This document shows, in pieces, positions 48,101 to 61,300 of a DNA stretch of 64,000 nt; position 1 is the stretch's first letter, and every line of letters begins with the position of its first letter. The position numbers and the translations under genes were made by a program. Origin of the DNA: Cloeon dipterum (Eukaryota; Arthropoda; Insecta; Ephemeroptera; Baetidae); contig NC_088786.1 in the NCBI RefSeq assembly GCF_949628265.1, positions 13,702,001-13,766,000 on the forward strand, written 5' to 3'. Under the pieces are notes generated by a model, which saw nothing but the letters and a program-made list of their open reading frames with translations, was not told the DNA's origin and searched no databases.

Positions 48101-51100
48101 TTAGAACCCGAGGAGCCCGAGACAGTTTCAAACGCAAGTAACAAGATCGTGATGGATGCATTTGTGAACCACTTGATGAACTGCGTCAATCGGAACCTGG
48201 TTGACAACGCCGCCTCTGAGTTTGTTCTCAGTCTAAACACGCGGGTGAACCGAAAAAAGCTGGTGAGGTGTCTATTTGGCGTGCAGCGCACCAGGACCGA
48301 CCTGCTGCCCTTCTTCGCCCGACTGGTTGCCACCCTGCACCCCTGCATGCCCGACGTGGCCACCGACTTGGCCCTCCGGCTAAAGCAGGATTTTAAGTAT
48401 CACTTCAGGAAAAAGGTTTATAAATTTACCTGATGGCTCTGATTGCTTCTAAAGCTTTATTTTTAGGACCAAATCAACATTGAGTCGAAGATCAAAGTGG
48501 TCAGATTCATCGGGGAAATGGTCAAGTTCAAAATGTATTCCAAAGTGGAGGCTCTGTACTGCTTGAAACTGCTTCTCCATGACTTTACGCACCACCACAT
48601 TGAAATGGCGTGCAACCTGCTCGAGGTTTGCGGAAGATATCTGCTTCGATCCTTGGACACTCATCAACGGACCAAAGTCTACTTGGTAATCTTATAATCA
48701 TACCAGATCGGTTCATTAACTTTATTTGCTATTAGATAAATCAATTAATGAGTCAAGTTCACTTTCAATGAGTTAATTTTTAATAATTTTAATATATGGA
48801 ATTTGTAGGGATGATTATGATAGTGTTTTTGAACCAAACCTTCAATTTGAAATAGTATTTTTTATTTCATCCCCCAATAAAATGGGAAATAAACTGGATT
48901 CTTATTGCAATTAATGTCACTCCAGGAGCAAATGATGAGGAAGAAATCTGTGATGGCACTCGATTCGCGATATGTGACCATGATCGAGAACGCTTACTAC
49001 CAAGTGGACCCTCCTGAAGTTAGCCCAAGTCAAATGCGCGAAGAACTGCCACCGATGCATGAGTACATCCGCAAATTGCTATACCTGAACCTGAACAAAC
49101 AGCCCGTCGATAAAACCCTGCGGCAAATGAGAAAGCTTAACTGGAATGACGCGGATGTTGCAGCATATGCGGTCAAATGCATGACTCACGTTTGGAACGT
49201 CAAATACCTAAACATTGGCTTCTTGGCCAGTCTCTTGGCAGGGCTGGCTGCATATCAGGTCAGCATGAATTCTGAAATTAAATTATGCTTGAAGGCGTGT
49301 AAGATAGGTGTGTGTGTTCGGGAGTCTTTTAAGGGTAATTGTCAATTTTACCGACTTTATTTCTCCATCCTGAATTTTACATATGTTGTTAGGGGTGTTT
49401 CATAGTGTGTAACCTGAAATTTTGAGCAAAAAATTCGGGGGCTTTTGTTGGGAAATCGCGATTTTCGAAAACGGAAAATTTCAGATAGTAAATCCGAAAT
49501 ATCAAGGTATCTTCGGTCCAGATTGGAATTTCGATGTAGTTTTTTCACCTCCACACGTAACTTTTTCAGTAAAACAAATTTGCCATTGGTAAAAAATTTG
49601 TAGGTCAAAGGTCAAGGTCACAAATTCGCGTGCCAAATGTTTGGTTAAAAATATCGCAAAATACGCCCCCTCGGATTTTTTTCATGAAAACGTAAAAAAT
49701 GTAGCCCTGAATTTGTAGAATCGAATGGTGAAGAGAAATCGATGGAGACTCTAATAGATCGCGAGATATTTTGAATTTAAGGAATCGTGTCGGGCGTCCG
49801 GCACGATGACAATATCATCCGGCGATTTTACTTTCGTAATTTACGTCGGAATTTGATATGTAACCCACATGTTATGCATATGATTACCTAGAAAAATAAA
49901 CGAGCTTTCTAGTGGTGTGCTTAAATTTTGTTTTGGTTTCAAACTTCTCAAGAAATAGCGGCGCGCGAAAATAAAATATAAATATTTCAAATTTTGATAT
50001 TTTTGTAAATCTCAAATCTCGGGTTCTAACCATAAGAATTGCAAAAACTACCCACCGTTGGACTCGTCTCGACCTTCCCTAACCAGCTGAAAGGTTTAGG
50101 GGTGTTTACCCTCCACCCCTAAATTGCTAAACTTCAACCCCCTAGAAAAAAACAAAAAAATGTAGCGTCTTACAGTTAGGGGTGGAGGGTAAACACCCCT
50201 AAACCTTTCAGCTGGTTAGGGAAGGTCGAGACGAGTCCAACGGTGGGTAGTTTTTGCAATTCTGATGGTTAGAACCCGAGATTTGAGATTTACAAAAATA
50301 TCAAAATTTGAAATATTTATATTTTATTTTCGCGCGCCGCTATTTCTTGAGAAGTTTGAAACCAAAACAAAATTTAAGCACACCACTAGAAAGCTCGTTT
50401 ATTTTTCTAGGTAATCATATGCATAACATGTGGGTTACATATCAAATACCGACGTAAATTACGAAAGTAAAATCGCCGGATGATATTGTCGTCGTGCCGG
50501 ACGCCCGACACGGATCCTTAAATTCAAAATATCTCGCGATCTATTAGAGCCTCCATCGATTTCTCTTCACCATTCGATTCTACAAATTCAGGGCTATATT
50601 TTTTACGTTTTCATGAAAAAAATCCGAGGGGGCGTATTTTGCGATATTTTTAACCAAACATTTGGCATGCGAATTTGTGACCTTGACCTTTGACCTACAA
50701 ATTTTTGACCAATGGCAAATTTGTTTTACTGAAAAAGTTACGTGTGGAGGTGAAAAAACTACATCGAAATTCCAATCTGGACCGAAGATACCTTGATATT
50801 TCGGATTTACTATCTGAAATTTTCCGTTTTCGAAAATCGCGATTTCCCAACAAAAGCCCCCGAATTTTTTGCTCAAAATTTCAGGTTACACACTATGAAA
50901 CACCCCTAACAACATATGTAAAATTCAGGATGGAGAAATAAAGTCGGTAAAATTGACAATTACCCTTAAAAGACTCCCGAACACACACAGGTTTGAAGTC
51001 AATTCTATGACATTTAAAAAGGCCAGATAAGAAACAGTCTGAATATTAAGAAGTATTCCTAAAAAATTGCCACCATCTGAAACAACATTATTTTAGTTTC

Positions 51101-53488
51101 CCTTTATTTAAAAAAATCACTTCTTGTTTAAACGTTTCATCATTATCGATGCAGTGTTATAGATAGTTTCGCTTAATTAGTGATTGAGAACTAAACTTTG
51201 CTGTCAAATGTGAATCATGAAATTTCAAATAATGAAACTTTTTTTCTTTCAATCGAAATTGGCAGTATGAAACTCTTTTGGTGCGCCTTAAAATATGTGT
51301 CTTTGAATCTAAAATATTTTCTATTATTGGAGCAGAGGTCACTGAAAATTTGTGTTTCACTCTTTCAGGACGCCGCTGCAACGCAAGTGGCTGATGGCAT
51401 TTTTGAAGAGGTTCGGCTTGGAATGGAAATGAACCATCCCAAATTCAACCAGAGGCGCATTGCAGTTATAAAATTCCTTGGTGAACTCTACAACTACAGA
51501 CTGGTGGAAGGCGGTGATATATTTAAGGTTTGTTTTGTATTGGAAAGTGCGGGGTCAGCTATTTTTTTTCTTTAAACTTTCAGGTGTTGTACTCACTTAT
51601 CACGTTTGGCGTGAGTGAGGACCAAGAGAATCCTTCGGTGCTGGACCCACCTGAAAACCTGTTCAGACTCAGGCTGGTCTGTGTTCTCCTGGACACCTGC
51701 GGACAATATTTCAACAGCGGCAACAGCAAAAAGCGGCTTGACTACTTCTTCGTATACTTCCAAGTAAGTTCAACTGCAGGAAAAATGTGAATATTCAAAT
51801 CCCTAAAAATACATTTAATCTTTATTTTGGTTAAAATACAGATACTAGTTACAAATAACTCTAGGAAATCAAATTTGTAAGATAATTCAACTAATAGCTG
51901 TGCACATCGTATAAACTTCAATAATATGTTACTGTTTTGTAGAGTTGACAAAATTTTAAAAATAAAAATACATTGTTGCAAACGCCAGAAATTTCATATT
52001 GGGCCTGATAAATAATTTCTTAATCATTACACCCGTTTACCGCCAACAGAACTACTACTGGATGAAGCGTTCTCATCCAATGTGGACCGAAGACAATCCA
52101 TTCCCGCTCGGGGTGGAGTACATGTATCGGGACACGTTAGGCACGCTGCGGCCGAAGATGCGGCTACACAAGGACGTAGAGGCGGCCAAAGAGGACGTGA
52201 AGAAGCTGCAGGAGAAGCTGATGGCTATGCTGCCTAAGGAGCAGCCCAAAGAGGTGGCTGCTGGATCCGGTGGGGGCGGCCTGGCTCCCATCGCAGAGAC
52301 TGCGCAGGAGGAGGAGGAAGAAGAGGAGTGGACGGAGGAGCAGCGGCGGACGCCTGACCTGCGGCCCAAAGCCAGGGGCCAGAGGCTCAGTCTGCACACC
52401 ATTCCAGAAAACGAGGAGGACCTTGACGGGCAGATCATTGAGGACACTTCAGACAATGAAAATTCAGAGCAGCAGGAGGTGGCCCAAGAGCACACTGAGA
52501 GCTACTCGCAGTCTCAGGCAAGCATCATCATTAAAACACATCATTATAGCTATTACTTTCCATTTTTCTTCTTTGACAAGTTGCATCAAATCAAAACTTT
52601 TGAAATAAAGATTTGAAAAATATTTCATAAACTCTTTCAGCATTTTTGTGTATATAAATTGAACTATTCTATTTTAACTATTTTTTTACTGGTTGCTAAG
52701 GATTTAAATTGTTAACTATCATGTACAGGGAGATGACATGGCACTGACAGGAGATGACGTTGAGTTCCCTGCAGACTCAGAACCAGACATAGTAAGCGAT
52801 CCGTTGGTGGACAACTATCCACAGCGTATCGAGTGCCCTGAAGATAATGACTTTATGGCTGCGTTTGACAAGATGATCTCCGAGAACATCCAAGAAAGAA
52901 TGAAAGAAACAGTGAAGCCGCCTCGGGTTGATATCTCGGTCCCAATGAATCTGAAGAGCAGTTCAAGCAAAAAGGGATATGGTTGGTGTTGTTGTCCTTT
53001 TTTTAATTCTCTAAACATTTTACTCGTTTTTCAGACCAGCTGCTAATGGAGCCAAAAGAGTCGACCGAGGAGAAGACCATGAACTTTGTGCTGATGGTGA
53101 GGAAAGGTAACAAGCAACAATTCAAGAATTTGGAGGTGCCCATCGACTCAGAGTTGGCTCTGAATTTGAAAAATCGAGAGGAGGTATGCAGAAATGACTC
53201 TTTGTGTCCTTGTTTCTTAACTGTTATTGCGTAGGCTGAGCGAGCTGAGAAGAAGAGAGTGAAGAAGTTAACGCTGGATATAAACGAAAGACTGGAAGAG
53301 GAGGACTACCAAGAGATGTTGGCACAGTTGCAAAGACCTGCGACTGTTGTGACAAGCAGGGAACGTAGGCCAAAATACCAGCACCAAAAGGGTGCTCCTG
53401 ACGCAGATCTCATATTCGGTTCTAAAAAGGTAGAGACCCAACATTTAATTTCCTAAAACAACTGATGGTAATTAATATTTTTCAGTGA
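45152..53488 (+). CDS. Upf2: UPF2, regulator of nonsense transcripts 2
   Basis: Sixteen coding exons: 45152-45307, 45366-45521, 45577-45807, 45859-46054, 46358-46503, 46580-47105, 48105-48415, 48467-48685, 48926-49258, 51369-51527, 51584-51763, 52050-52517, 52729-52981, 53035-53183, 53235-53429 and 53486-53488 (stop only). They give 1226 residues. Three MIF4G domains can be followed: residues about 60-285 (RVDLRFYAEIIHAGIF), 475-690 (LLPFFARLVATLHPCM, HHHIEMACNLLEVCGR) and 690-870 (FNQRRIAVIKFLGELYNYR, RLRLVCVLLDTCGQYF). An acidic run (QEEEEEEEW) follows. The C-terminal UPF1-binding segment is strongly conserved (RKGNKQQFKNLEVP, KKLTLDINERLEEEDYQEM). UPF2 bridges UPF1 and UPF3 in nonsense-mediated decay. 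The intron after 52517 starts with GC, and intron 49259-51368 carries a large foldback. Confidence 0.96.
49309..50989. repeat. 1.7-kb foldback element in a UPF2 intron
   Basis: Arms 49309-50123 and 50176-50989 are near-perfect inverted copies of about 815 bp around a 52-bp loop. The outer ends read TGTGTGTGTTCGGGAG and the complement; the inner ends are AGGGGTGTTTACCCTCC and its complement. Only scattered differences are seen, for example CACGATGACAATATC against CACGACGACAATATC. No target duplication or coding capacity was found. It lies wholly within the intron and would fold into long double-stranded RNA in the pre-mRNA. Confidence 0.92.
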
Positions 53489-55355
53489 GTTTAGTTTCCT
53501 ACTAGCCGACAGGCTTTGCAACAAAGTAAAATGTAAAACTGTCAAGAAGATTCACAATAAATAATATCGTTTATTTTGAATGAAAGGCGGTTTAATTCAA
53601 AAAGTTAGAATATAACCTAGTTTAAATCCTCTTCAAAAATTGGGCCTCTTTTCCTCTTTAAATTCAGTTTATCGTTTTGAGCATAGAACAGCTACTTTCT
53701 TATTAAATGTGAAGTGCATCATACAGTATATTTATTTGATGATAGATTTGTCAATCTTAGGAAAAATTAAAATATTCCTTCACCAAAACTTACTTTAGTC
53801 TACATCAATAGTTGCAGGACATTTTTAAGTTCAATTTATTGCTTAGATTCAGGTGATAATCAGAAAGAAAATACAACATTAATACTGTAAGAGTATTTTA
53901 TTTAAACACATACGCACCTTTGGTGGTAATATTGACACCAAATTACAACTGAAGCATTTTCCACTGTTTAAAGTATCCTCATCATCGCCCTTTGTACAAA
54001 ACATTTCTGATAAATATCCATGAAACCGAATAATATGAAGAGAAGTATGTAAAATGTGTCTGCTCGCGCGTGTATGCAACTATTTGTGTCCGAGTGTTTG
54101 TGTGTGTCTATTGATTAAATTCCATTCACAAAGAAGTAACAACTGATTGGATAAAAATTCAGTGAAGAGAGACACATGGTCTACCAGTCAATAAACATTT
54201 AAGAATGAGTGGTTGCTGAGAACGTCAACAGATAATAAATTAAATTAATTACTCGCGCTGCTGCTGCTACCCAATAAATGCAAAGTAAAAAGTAACAAAA
54301 AATCGCATTCCTCGATTTGCGGTCACTTCTGTACATCAGATGAGAAACCAAATTTGTCTATTGCCCTAGTAAGAGTGTGTGTTTGTGAAAGTGTGAATCG
54401 ACTTGACTGTAAAATCTACAAGGCCTCTTACGTCCTTCTCTCGTTCAGCCGCCAAGAGGTGCGAGCGCTGCGGGATGCGGGTGGCAATTTGGGGGATGCT
54501 CCCTCACCCCGGGGCGCTCAGTCTCTCAGGTCCAATTTAGCGAGTTTCTGCTTGTCGACATGAATCAAAACACCAAAAACGTGATGGAAACGAATCCAGT
54601 CTTGGACCAAGTTGTTTATTTGTGATGATACTGCATGTATGTGTATGTGTGTGTGTGTGTGAGAGAGAGTGTGGGCAATTTCTTTTTTCAAACACCATCA
54701 CTTTCTCGTCAAATTCAAATTTCACTCTTTTGACAGTCGTACAAACAAATTGTTGGTTTCCGTTAACAAATGGGAATCTCTGTCGCTCGCTCGAAAATTT
54801 ACAACTCCTTTGAATCAATGATGCAGGTTTCCTTGTAGCTACAGTAAAAATAAATAGTTGTCCGTCGTGATCACTCTCGAACAAAACAAAACATTCATTC
54901 GCCTCGAGGGGTGGTCGAAAGGCATAGTTTTTACTTTCGGGAATCAGCACGTTGCACAAGAGAGGTTCGTGGGCCACTTTCCTGCTGCGCGTTCGCACTG
55001 TTCACAAGTCTGATCTCTCGACCTAGCGCCTCGTCTTCTTCTTTTTTACACCAAACCCGAAAAAGTACGTGTGTGCATTAATACATTCACCAGCCAACAG
55101 CGTTTTCTCTACAATCATTGGGTCAGTTTCTTTCTGTTTTGAGTCCGGTTTTTAAGCGTAGGGCATGGAAAAAAGAAGATAAGAGAGGTAGGCGGCAACA
55201 AAATTTATATCACAGATGGCAAAAAACACAGGAAAAGTCAGGGGGTGGGGGAGTAATCGTCTCTCGCTCGTCTGCTCGCATTAAAAAAGCTGCTAAATTC
55301 GAAAGAAAGTTATTTACAAGTTCGATCCGCACAGCGAAGTAAAAGATGTGCTGAG
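53489..55355. other. Tail-to-tail 3' untranslated regions of UPF2 and kismet
   Basis: UPF2 has AATAAA at 53556-53561. On the minus strand AATAAA (complement at 53897-53902) is a candidate kismet polyadenylation signal, which would give a 3' untranslated region of about 1.45 kb. A TG/AG microsatellite lies at about 54637-54670. No separate gene is seen; open frames here are short. Confidence 0.5.
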
Positions 55356-58300
55356 CTACGCCTCCTCCTCGGGCGCCTTTTCTTCCTCGCCTGCCTGCTT
55401 CTCGTCAGGGGGTTGGTCGGTCTCGGTCTCAGCGGCCGCGGCAGCTACGGCCGCCGCCTCCTTCTCCTCAGAGCCCTCCCTGGAAACCTTGTTTCGTAGG
55501 CCTTTACGCTCGGCCAGCTTGCTCACCGTCTCCTCGAGCTTTGTCAGCGAGCCTAAGCCTTGGCTACGCGACTTGCTTTTGTGGCGTCCGGAGGATTTGG
55601 GTTCGTCCTCGGCCGCCTTGGCCGCCGCCTTCTCCAGTTGGGCGCGGGCCAGCTCGTTGGCCGCGTCCAGCTGCTGCTGCAGGAGTAATCGCTGGATCTG
55701 CTGCTGTTGTTTCTCGAGGGCAGACGAGGCCCGCTTGTGGTTGGACGACGACGACTGGCTGCTGGAGCGATGGCCCTTGCTGCTGCTGGTAATGGTGGTC
55801 GCGGAAGAGGTGCCCATGCCGTTGAGCAACTGGCTCTGCTGAACCAAGTTGTCGTAGGCAGAGCCCAGTGACGACGGGGACGAACCGAACGGGTTGAGTC
55901 CACCCAGGCCGAGCGGCGTGTACAGCAACGACGGGTTCGGGAAGAAGAGATTTAGGGAAGACGTTGGGATGGACGCCGAGGCGGATGACACAGCCGCCGC
56001 CTGCGACACCGACAGCGAGCTCTTGGACTCTTTGGGCGCCGAGCTGCGAGACTTACTCTTGGATGAGCCTGCGGAGGTGGACGCCCCCTGCCCTTCGGAG
56101 CCATCAAGTCCAAAGCCCAGGCTGGCCAGGTTGGCAAACAGGTTACTGCTCAGCCCACCGAAACCTGAGAGGCCGGCAAGGCTGCTCATGCTAGGCATCG
56201 AGCCGGCCGCCGCTGCAAACGCTGGCAGCAGCAGCGGGTTCTTCGGGTCAAATGGGCCCAGCGGGTTCTTCGGGTCAAACCCGAGCGACTTAGGGTCGAA
56301 GCCCAGGGATTTGGGGTCAAACCCAAGTGACTTGGGGTCGAAGCCTAGAGACTTGGGGTCAAACCCGAGTGATTTAGGGTCAAACCCAAGCGACTTTGGG
56401 TCAAAGCCGAGGGACTTTGGGTCAAAGCCTAGGGACTTTGGGTCGAAACTGGCCAGCGGGTTTTTCGGATCGAATCCACCTAGTCCCAGGCTGGACAGTA
56501 GACTGGGGTTTAGCCCAGACAAAGCCGCTAACGATGGGTTGAACGGCAGCCCCATGGCCGCTGCGGCCAAGCTGTTAGCATCAGACGCAGAAGCCTGCTG
56601 CACTGATCGACTCGAGCTGCTCTTCTTGCTGCTGCCCTGGCCACTACTTGAGCCAGCCGCGGCCGACGCGCTGCTTTGCTGGCCAGAGCCACCACCGCGT
56701 TTTGAAGAAGCGCTTGTAGGGAAGTTACCCATCTCTTTGAGCATTTCATTCCACTTGGGGTCAATTTCGAACATGGGATTCTCCAGAAGCCACTGACCCA
56801 GTTGTTTCAAAGATGGAGCTTTACTGCCGGTTAACTGTGAACACGAATATTTGATTAATTTACACCAATACTATTATAGATTATTTTTTTAAACTGAGTT
56901 TTAGCGCTATTTCCTGGTTTTAAGTTTGATTAATATGTACCTTTTTGCCAGTTGATCGGTTGATGACCGGAATGTTCTCTTCTCCAGTGATCTTTTTCCA
57001 ATCCAAGATGGGAGGCGTTTGTTCTTGCCTTGGCTTGCGTCTACGTGCCAGGAAGTCGGCGGTGAGGTCATTGTTGACAAGGCCGCTTTGCTCAGACAAC
57101 CACTTTTTGACCTGCGACATCAGCTTTTTTACAGCTCCACGAAATCAACACCAATAACAAGGTCCGGAAAGTGTTTTCAAATACCAAGATAGAGAAAAAT
57201 GCCAATTTCACAGTCCGAGCCTTGTTAGAAAACAGCAGGAAGTAGACTTACCTTGGCTTCTTGCGAGTATGAACTGACCTTGGCCGAGAGGTCGGCCATT
57301 TTGTTCATGTCGGCCAGCACAGCCTCATAAGCCGCGGCCGCGGCTGCTGTCGATGACATCTTGCTATGTGCTGATGGTAGCGACATACCCAGTGAAGAGC
57401 CCTTCTTACCGCCCGACGCGCCGGTTAGCAAGGCGAGTGACGCCGCCAGGTCTGGTTGCGGCAGCAATGAAAACGTGTCCTTCAACGAAAATAATGTTTG
57501 TTTAACAACAAGTAATGATCAAATTTGCATAAATCGTAGAGATGATTCAGATTATGAAGATAATATTGCGGGCTTAGCAAGAGTAAGTAATTTGTCATTT
57601 ATTTGAATTATCAACTGATCAAATCAGGCTCACGAAATTGTAGCACAAAATGGTGAATCACAAAAATGTCGTAATTTTTAGTTTTAACTATTTTGAAAAG
57701 GCTAGAATAGAAATCACCAATAATTCGAGCAGCTTTAATGCAGCGACTCTGATAGAGCAAAAGTGCGACATGACTTATGTGTTGATTTTGCATCATTATC
57801 TTTTCAATACCACACATTCAGGATGCAGTTTAAGACAATCACCTTGCAGGCGGCACTGGAAATGGGTGGCATGGGCGGCGGCGGCGCCCTGGAGGAAGAT
57901 GAGGCCGCCGAAGAAGGCACTGACGTCACCGTGATGGTGAATGGCGGCTTAGAGGCGGACGAGATGGGTGGGTGGTTGGACGGCGTGGGCGCGCCCTTGT
58001 GCACATGTGGCCGCAGCAGAGGGTGGAGAGTGGCGCCACCCGGGGGTGGCGGCAGGTGCGACGGTGGCTGCTGGTGGGCCGGCGACGTGTTAGTGCCGCC
58101 GACCACGCTGATGGTCGCTGCTGTCTTTTTGATCAGCTCAGCAACGCCAGCATGCGCCGCCTGCTGTTGCTCAGCCTTCGCAGAGCTAAGACCCATCACG
58201 ATCTCGTCCAACTTGCGCCGCTTCTTCTCCTTGCCGCCCGCGGAAGCGGCCGGCTCCTCTTGTTTACGCTTCATCAGCTTGTCCAGCATGTCGTCCAGGC

Positions 58301-61300
58301 GGCTCTTCTTGTTCTTGCTAGGCAGGCTGAAGTCCTGCGGCGCCTCGCCGCCACCGTCGTCGCCACCGCGTGCCCGTGACACATCCAGCGCACTCGACGT
58401 AGGACACTCCATCTTTGGGAGGCTGTGGTAGAAGCTGCAATAATATGAACAACGCGAAATAAACACAAATCCCGCAGCTTCCTTCTGAATCATAATTATG
58501 TGATAACAAGACGTACTGGTCCCGGTAAAATTGCGCAACGTTCAACAAACACCCAAATTTTCATTTTAGTTGACCTTTTCTTGCAACAAGGAAATTCGCG
58601 TTTGGTCGTTGAAAGTTGCGCAATTTTATCGGGACCAGGACGAAGAGGAAAATTTCTTAAAATGTACAAAATTTAAAACGTAACAGAGGAATAAAACATT
58701 CTTAGCAGGTGCAAATGAAGGAACAATTACGCGAGGTTGTCATAATTGTCAGAAGAAATTAAATGCAGTTTCCTTGGTGTGTAGCGGGCCATTTATTTTT
58801 CCATATTTCTACAGAGAGGTCCTATTCTATTAAGTTTCAGCTGTTAGTTGTAGCCCTAATTCATGAGCTCCCTGTCCCGTCTAGGTTAACCACAGCCCCC
58901 GACGGGACAGGAAGTTCATAATTAATTAGGGCTGAAACTAGTAGAGCACGAACTTTTCAGTAGAAATATAGAAAAGAAACAGCTCGCTACACACCGAGGA
59001 AGCTGCATTTAATTTCTGTTTAAAAGGAACAAAGCATCTATAAAAATAGATGAAATTTGTTCTGGTAGCTGCAATATAGATTAAGTGCTGGTGCCGGATT
59101 ACAGAATAGGATATTTTACAACTTATTAATGATCGTTTTAATCAAAGATGTTGAATCCCGTTTAGCTATTTCTCACAACATCAATAAGATATAAATTGAC
59201 TTACTCTGTTACCGAAGCTACAGCGACATTAGGAACGATTTCTACACATTTAGATTTAGACGTAGTTCAAACATTAAAATGACCTGATACTCGCAGAACT
59301 CTAACTTTTGTTATAGAAGAGAAGTTAATTTAAGACTGCAGAAAATGTATCTCGCGCAACGGCGTGCAACTGAGATAAAAAGAAACAAACTAATATGAGC
59401 GGACTCTGTCGGCAGGTGCTGCATTTACCCTTCAGCGCGCCCAAAAGTGGCATAAAACGGAACTTCTTGCCTTAGAATTTAACCTTATCACACGCCACAT
59501 AACTCTGTGCAAGGTAGGGGAGGGTGTAATTTTAAATATTATTTCCATCATTATATTATAGCTTTTCCGTTGCAAATAAATTAAAAATCGATCCAACTGA
59601 GAATTTTAAATGTATATCCCGCCTCACGTCATCATTCGATGGGAATTTCAAGAAACAGAATAGCAACGAACAAAACGAGCTAGACGAAGCCGCCAAAAGT
59701 TATCAAATTCAACAACTTCAGTTTGCACTCACCCTGAGGACAGATCTATAGGTGTGAGAGTTGATGAAGTCCCTGGGATCAGAGTTGGGCCCATAAGACC
59801 ACCTTTGGCAGCAGCTGCCGCTACGGCAGATGATGAAGCGCCTGTGTGGAATTTAAGTTCGAAGGGACTCAGTGGCATATTCAGCACCCTTGACGATGTG
59901 TTTTGGTGCGCTGGTGGCGGCTGTCCAAGAGCAGATTGGTTTGGAGTTGAACGTCTAAAAAAAAGGAGATGGTTGCAATTTGAGTTGTGACTAAATGAAA
60001 AGCATTTAGCTTATATTAACTCAATTAAGGTTGTGATATTTAAATTAAAAATCGGATAGAAGAAACAGATTCCATATTGCGACATTAAATGCTAGATGTA
60101 TTTAATGCTCTTTGATGAGCTTTGACATATTTCCTAGGAAAAATTAACTGCACACTAATTTAAAAAAAGCGGCATTAACATAGCCGGAACATTTGAATTA
60201 TGTTTGCGTAAATGAAAACTCAAAAGTTAAATTTATTGTTCGAGATTGTACGAAGATTAATAATAAAAATATCTAGGTAAGGTATCGTCATAGCCTGTGC
60301 CATCTTATGGTATTGATATAATATGAGAGCGCGGATTACTTGATGAAATTTAATCGCTGAAAGTTAGAGTTCAAATAGGAACAACTATTCCATATGCCCT
60401 TCCAAAATGCTTGAAATAATAAAATAATATACTGGAAAATTCAGTATGCTGTGAGCTAAATTTATGAGATATTATCTTAGCATACATAGTACATCTAAAA
60501 AATAAAATAGGGAATCCTGTGAACTCACCGAGATTCCTCTGAGAGAGATTCATCGTCCCAAAGTTTGCTAGCCTGCAAGTGACTGTTCTGAAGGAGTGCG
60601 TGCAGTTTGGCACGCTCAGTCTCAACGTCAATGGCGATGTGCTGGCGTTTGCGCTTCTTGGACGCTAGCGCTGCTGCCGCCATGGCAGATGCTCTCGATA
60701 TTGAAAGACCCTGCTGGTGCGCGTGCTGCAGCATAACACCGTGCAGATCGGCCAGCTGCTGCTCTTCAAGTGACAAAGTAGGCGTGTCTCGGCGTGGAGT
60801 TCCGCCGGGTGGTGTGTTGGCAAAGATTTCCAGATCACTTGGAAATGGTGGAATTGGTCTTGGCGGTGGCCACTCATTTGAATCCACGGCTATCACCACC
60901 TGCTCAAGGCGCGACTGCAAAACATTATCCTGAAATACAAGCAAAGCAAAGGTAAGATAAACAATTCTTGAAATGAAACACGACCCTTAAATAATCAGTT
61001 GGCAAAAGAGAAAATATATGGTTTGAAAAAAGTCAACACTCTGACCTTTGACTTACGAAGTTAGTCCTAAAGTGCAACTTGTTTGACATAAAAATGACAG
61101 AGAACATTTTTAACAGCAATTTATATCTACACCAATCGAGGTATAAAAAAATCGAGTATGAAAAACGCAAAATCCTCTGTAAAACAGCAATTTTATGTAA
61201 CAGTGAAACTATAATTTAAGGTTTGATATAGGTAAAATAGGGTGGCCCTTCCAGCTTATATCTTATAATACTGAGGACCCATGCCAGCAGAGTGTCGCCT

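Noticed and set aside
49357-50941. Two near-identical 83-codon ORFs
   Set aside because: They are the same non-coding foldback arm read on opposite strands.
55348-56796. Long plus-strand ORFs opposite the last kismet exon
   Set aside because: They are antisense shadows of low-complexity kismet coding sequence.
57763-58431. Plus-strand ORF opposite a kismet exon
   Set aside because: The minus frame joins in phase to the neighbouring kismet exons; the plus frame has no splice support.
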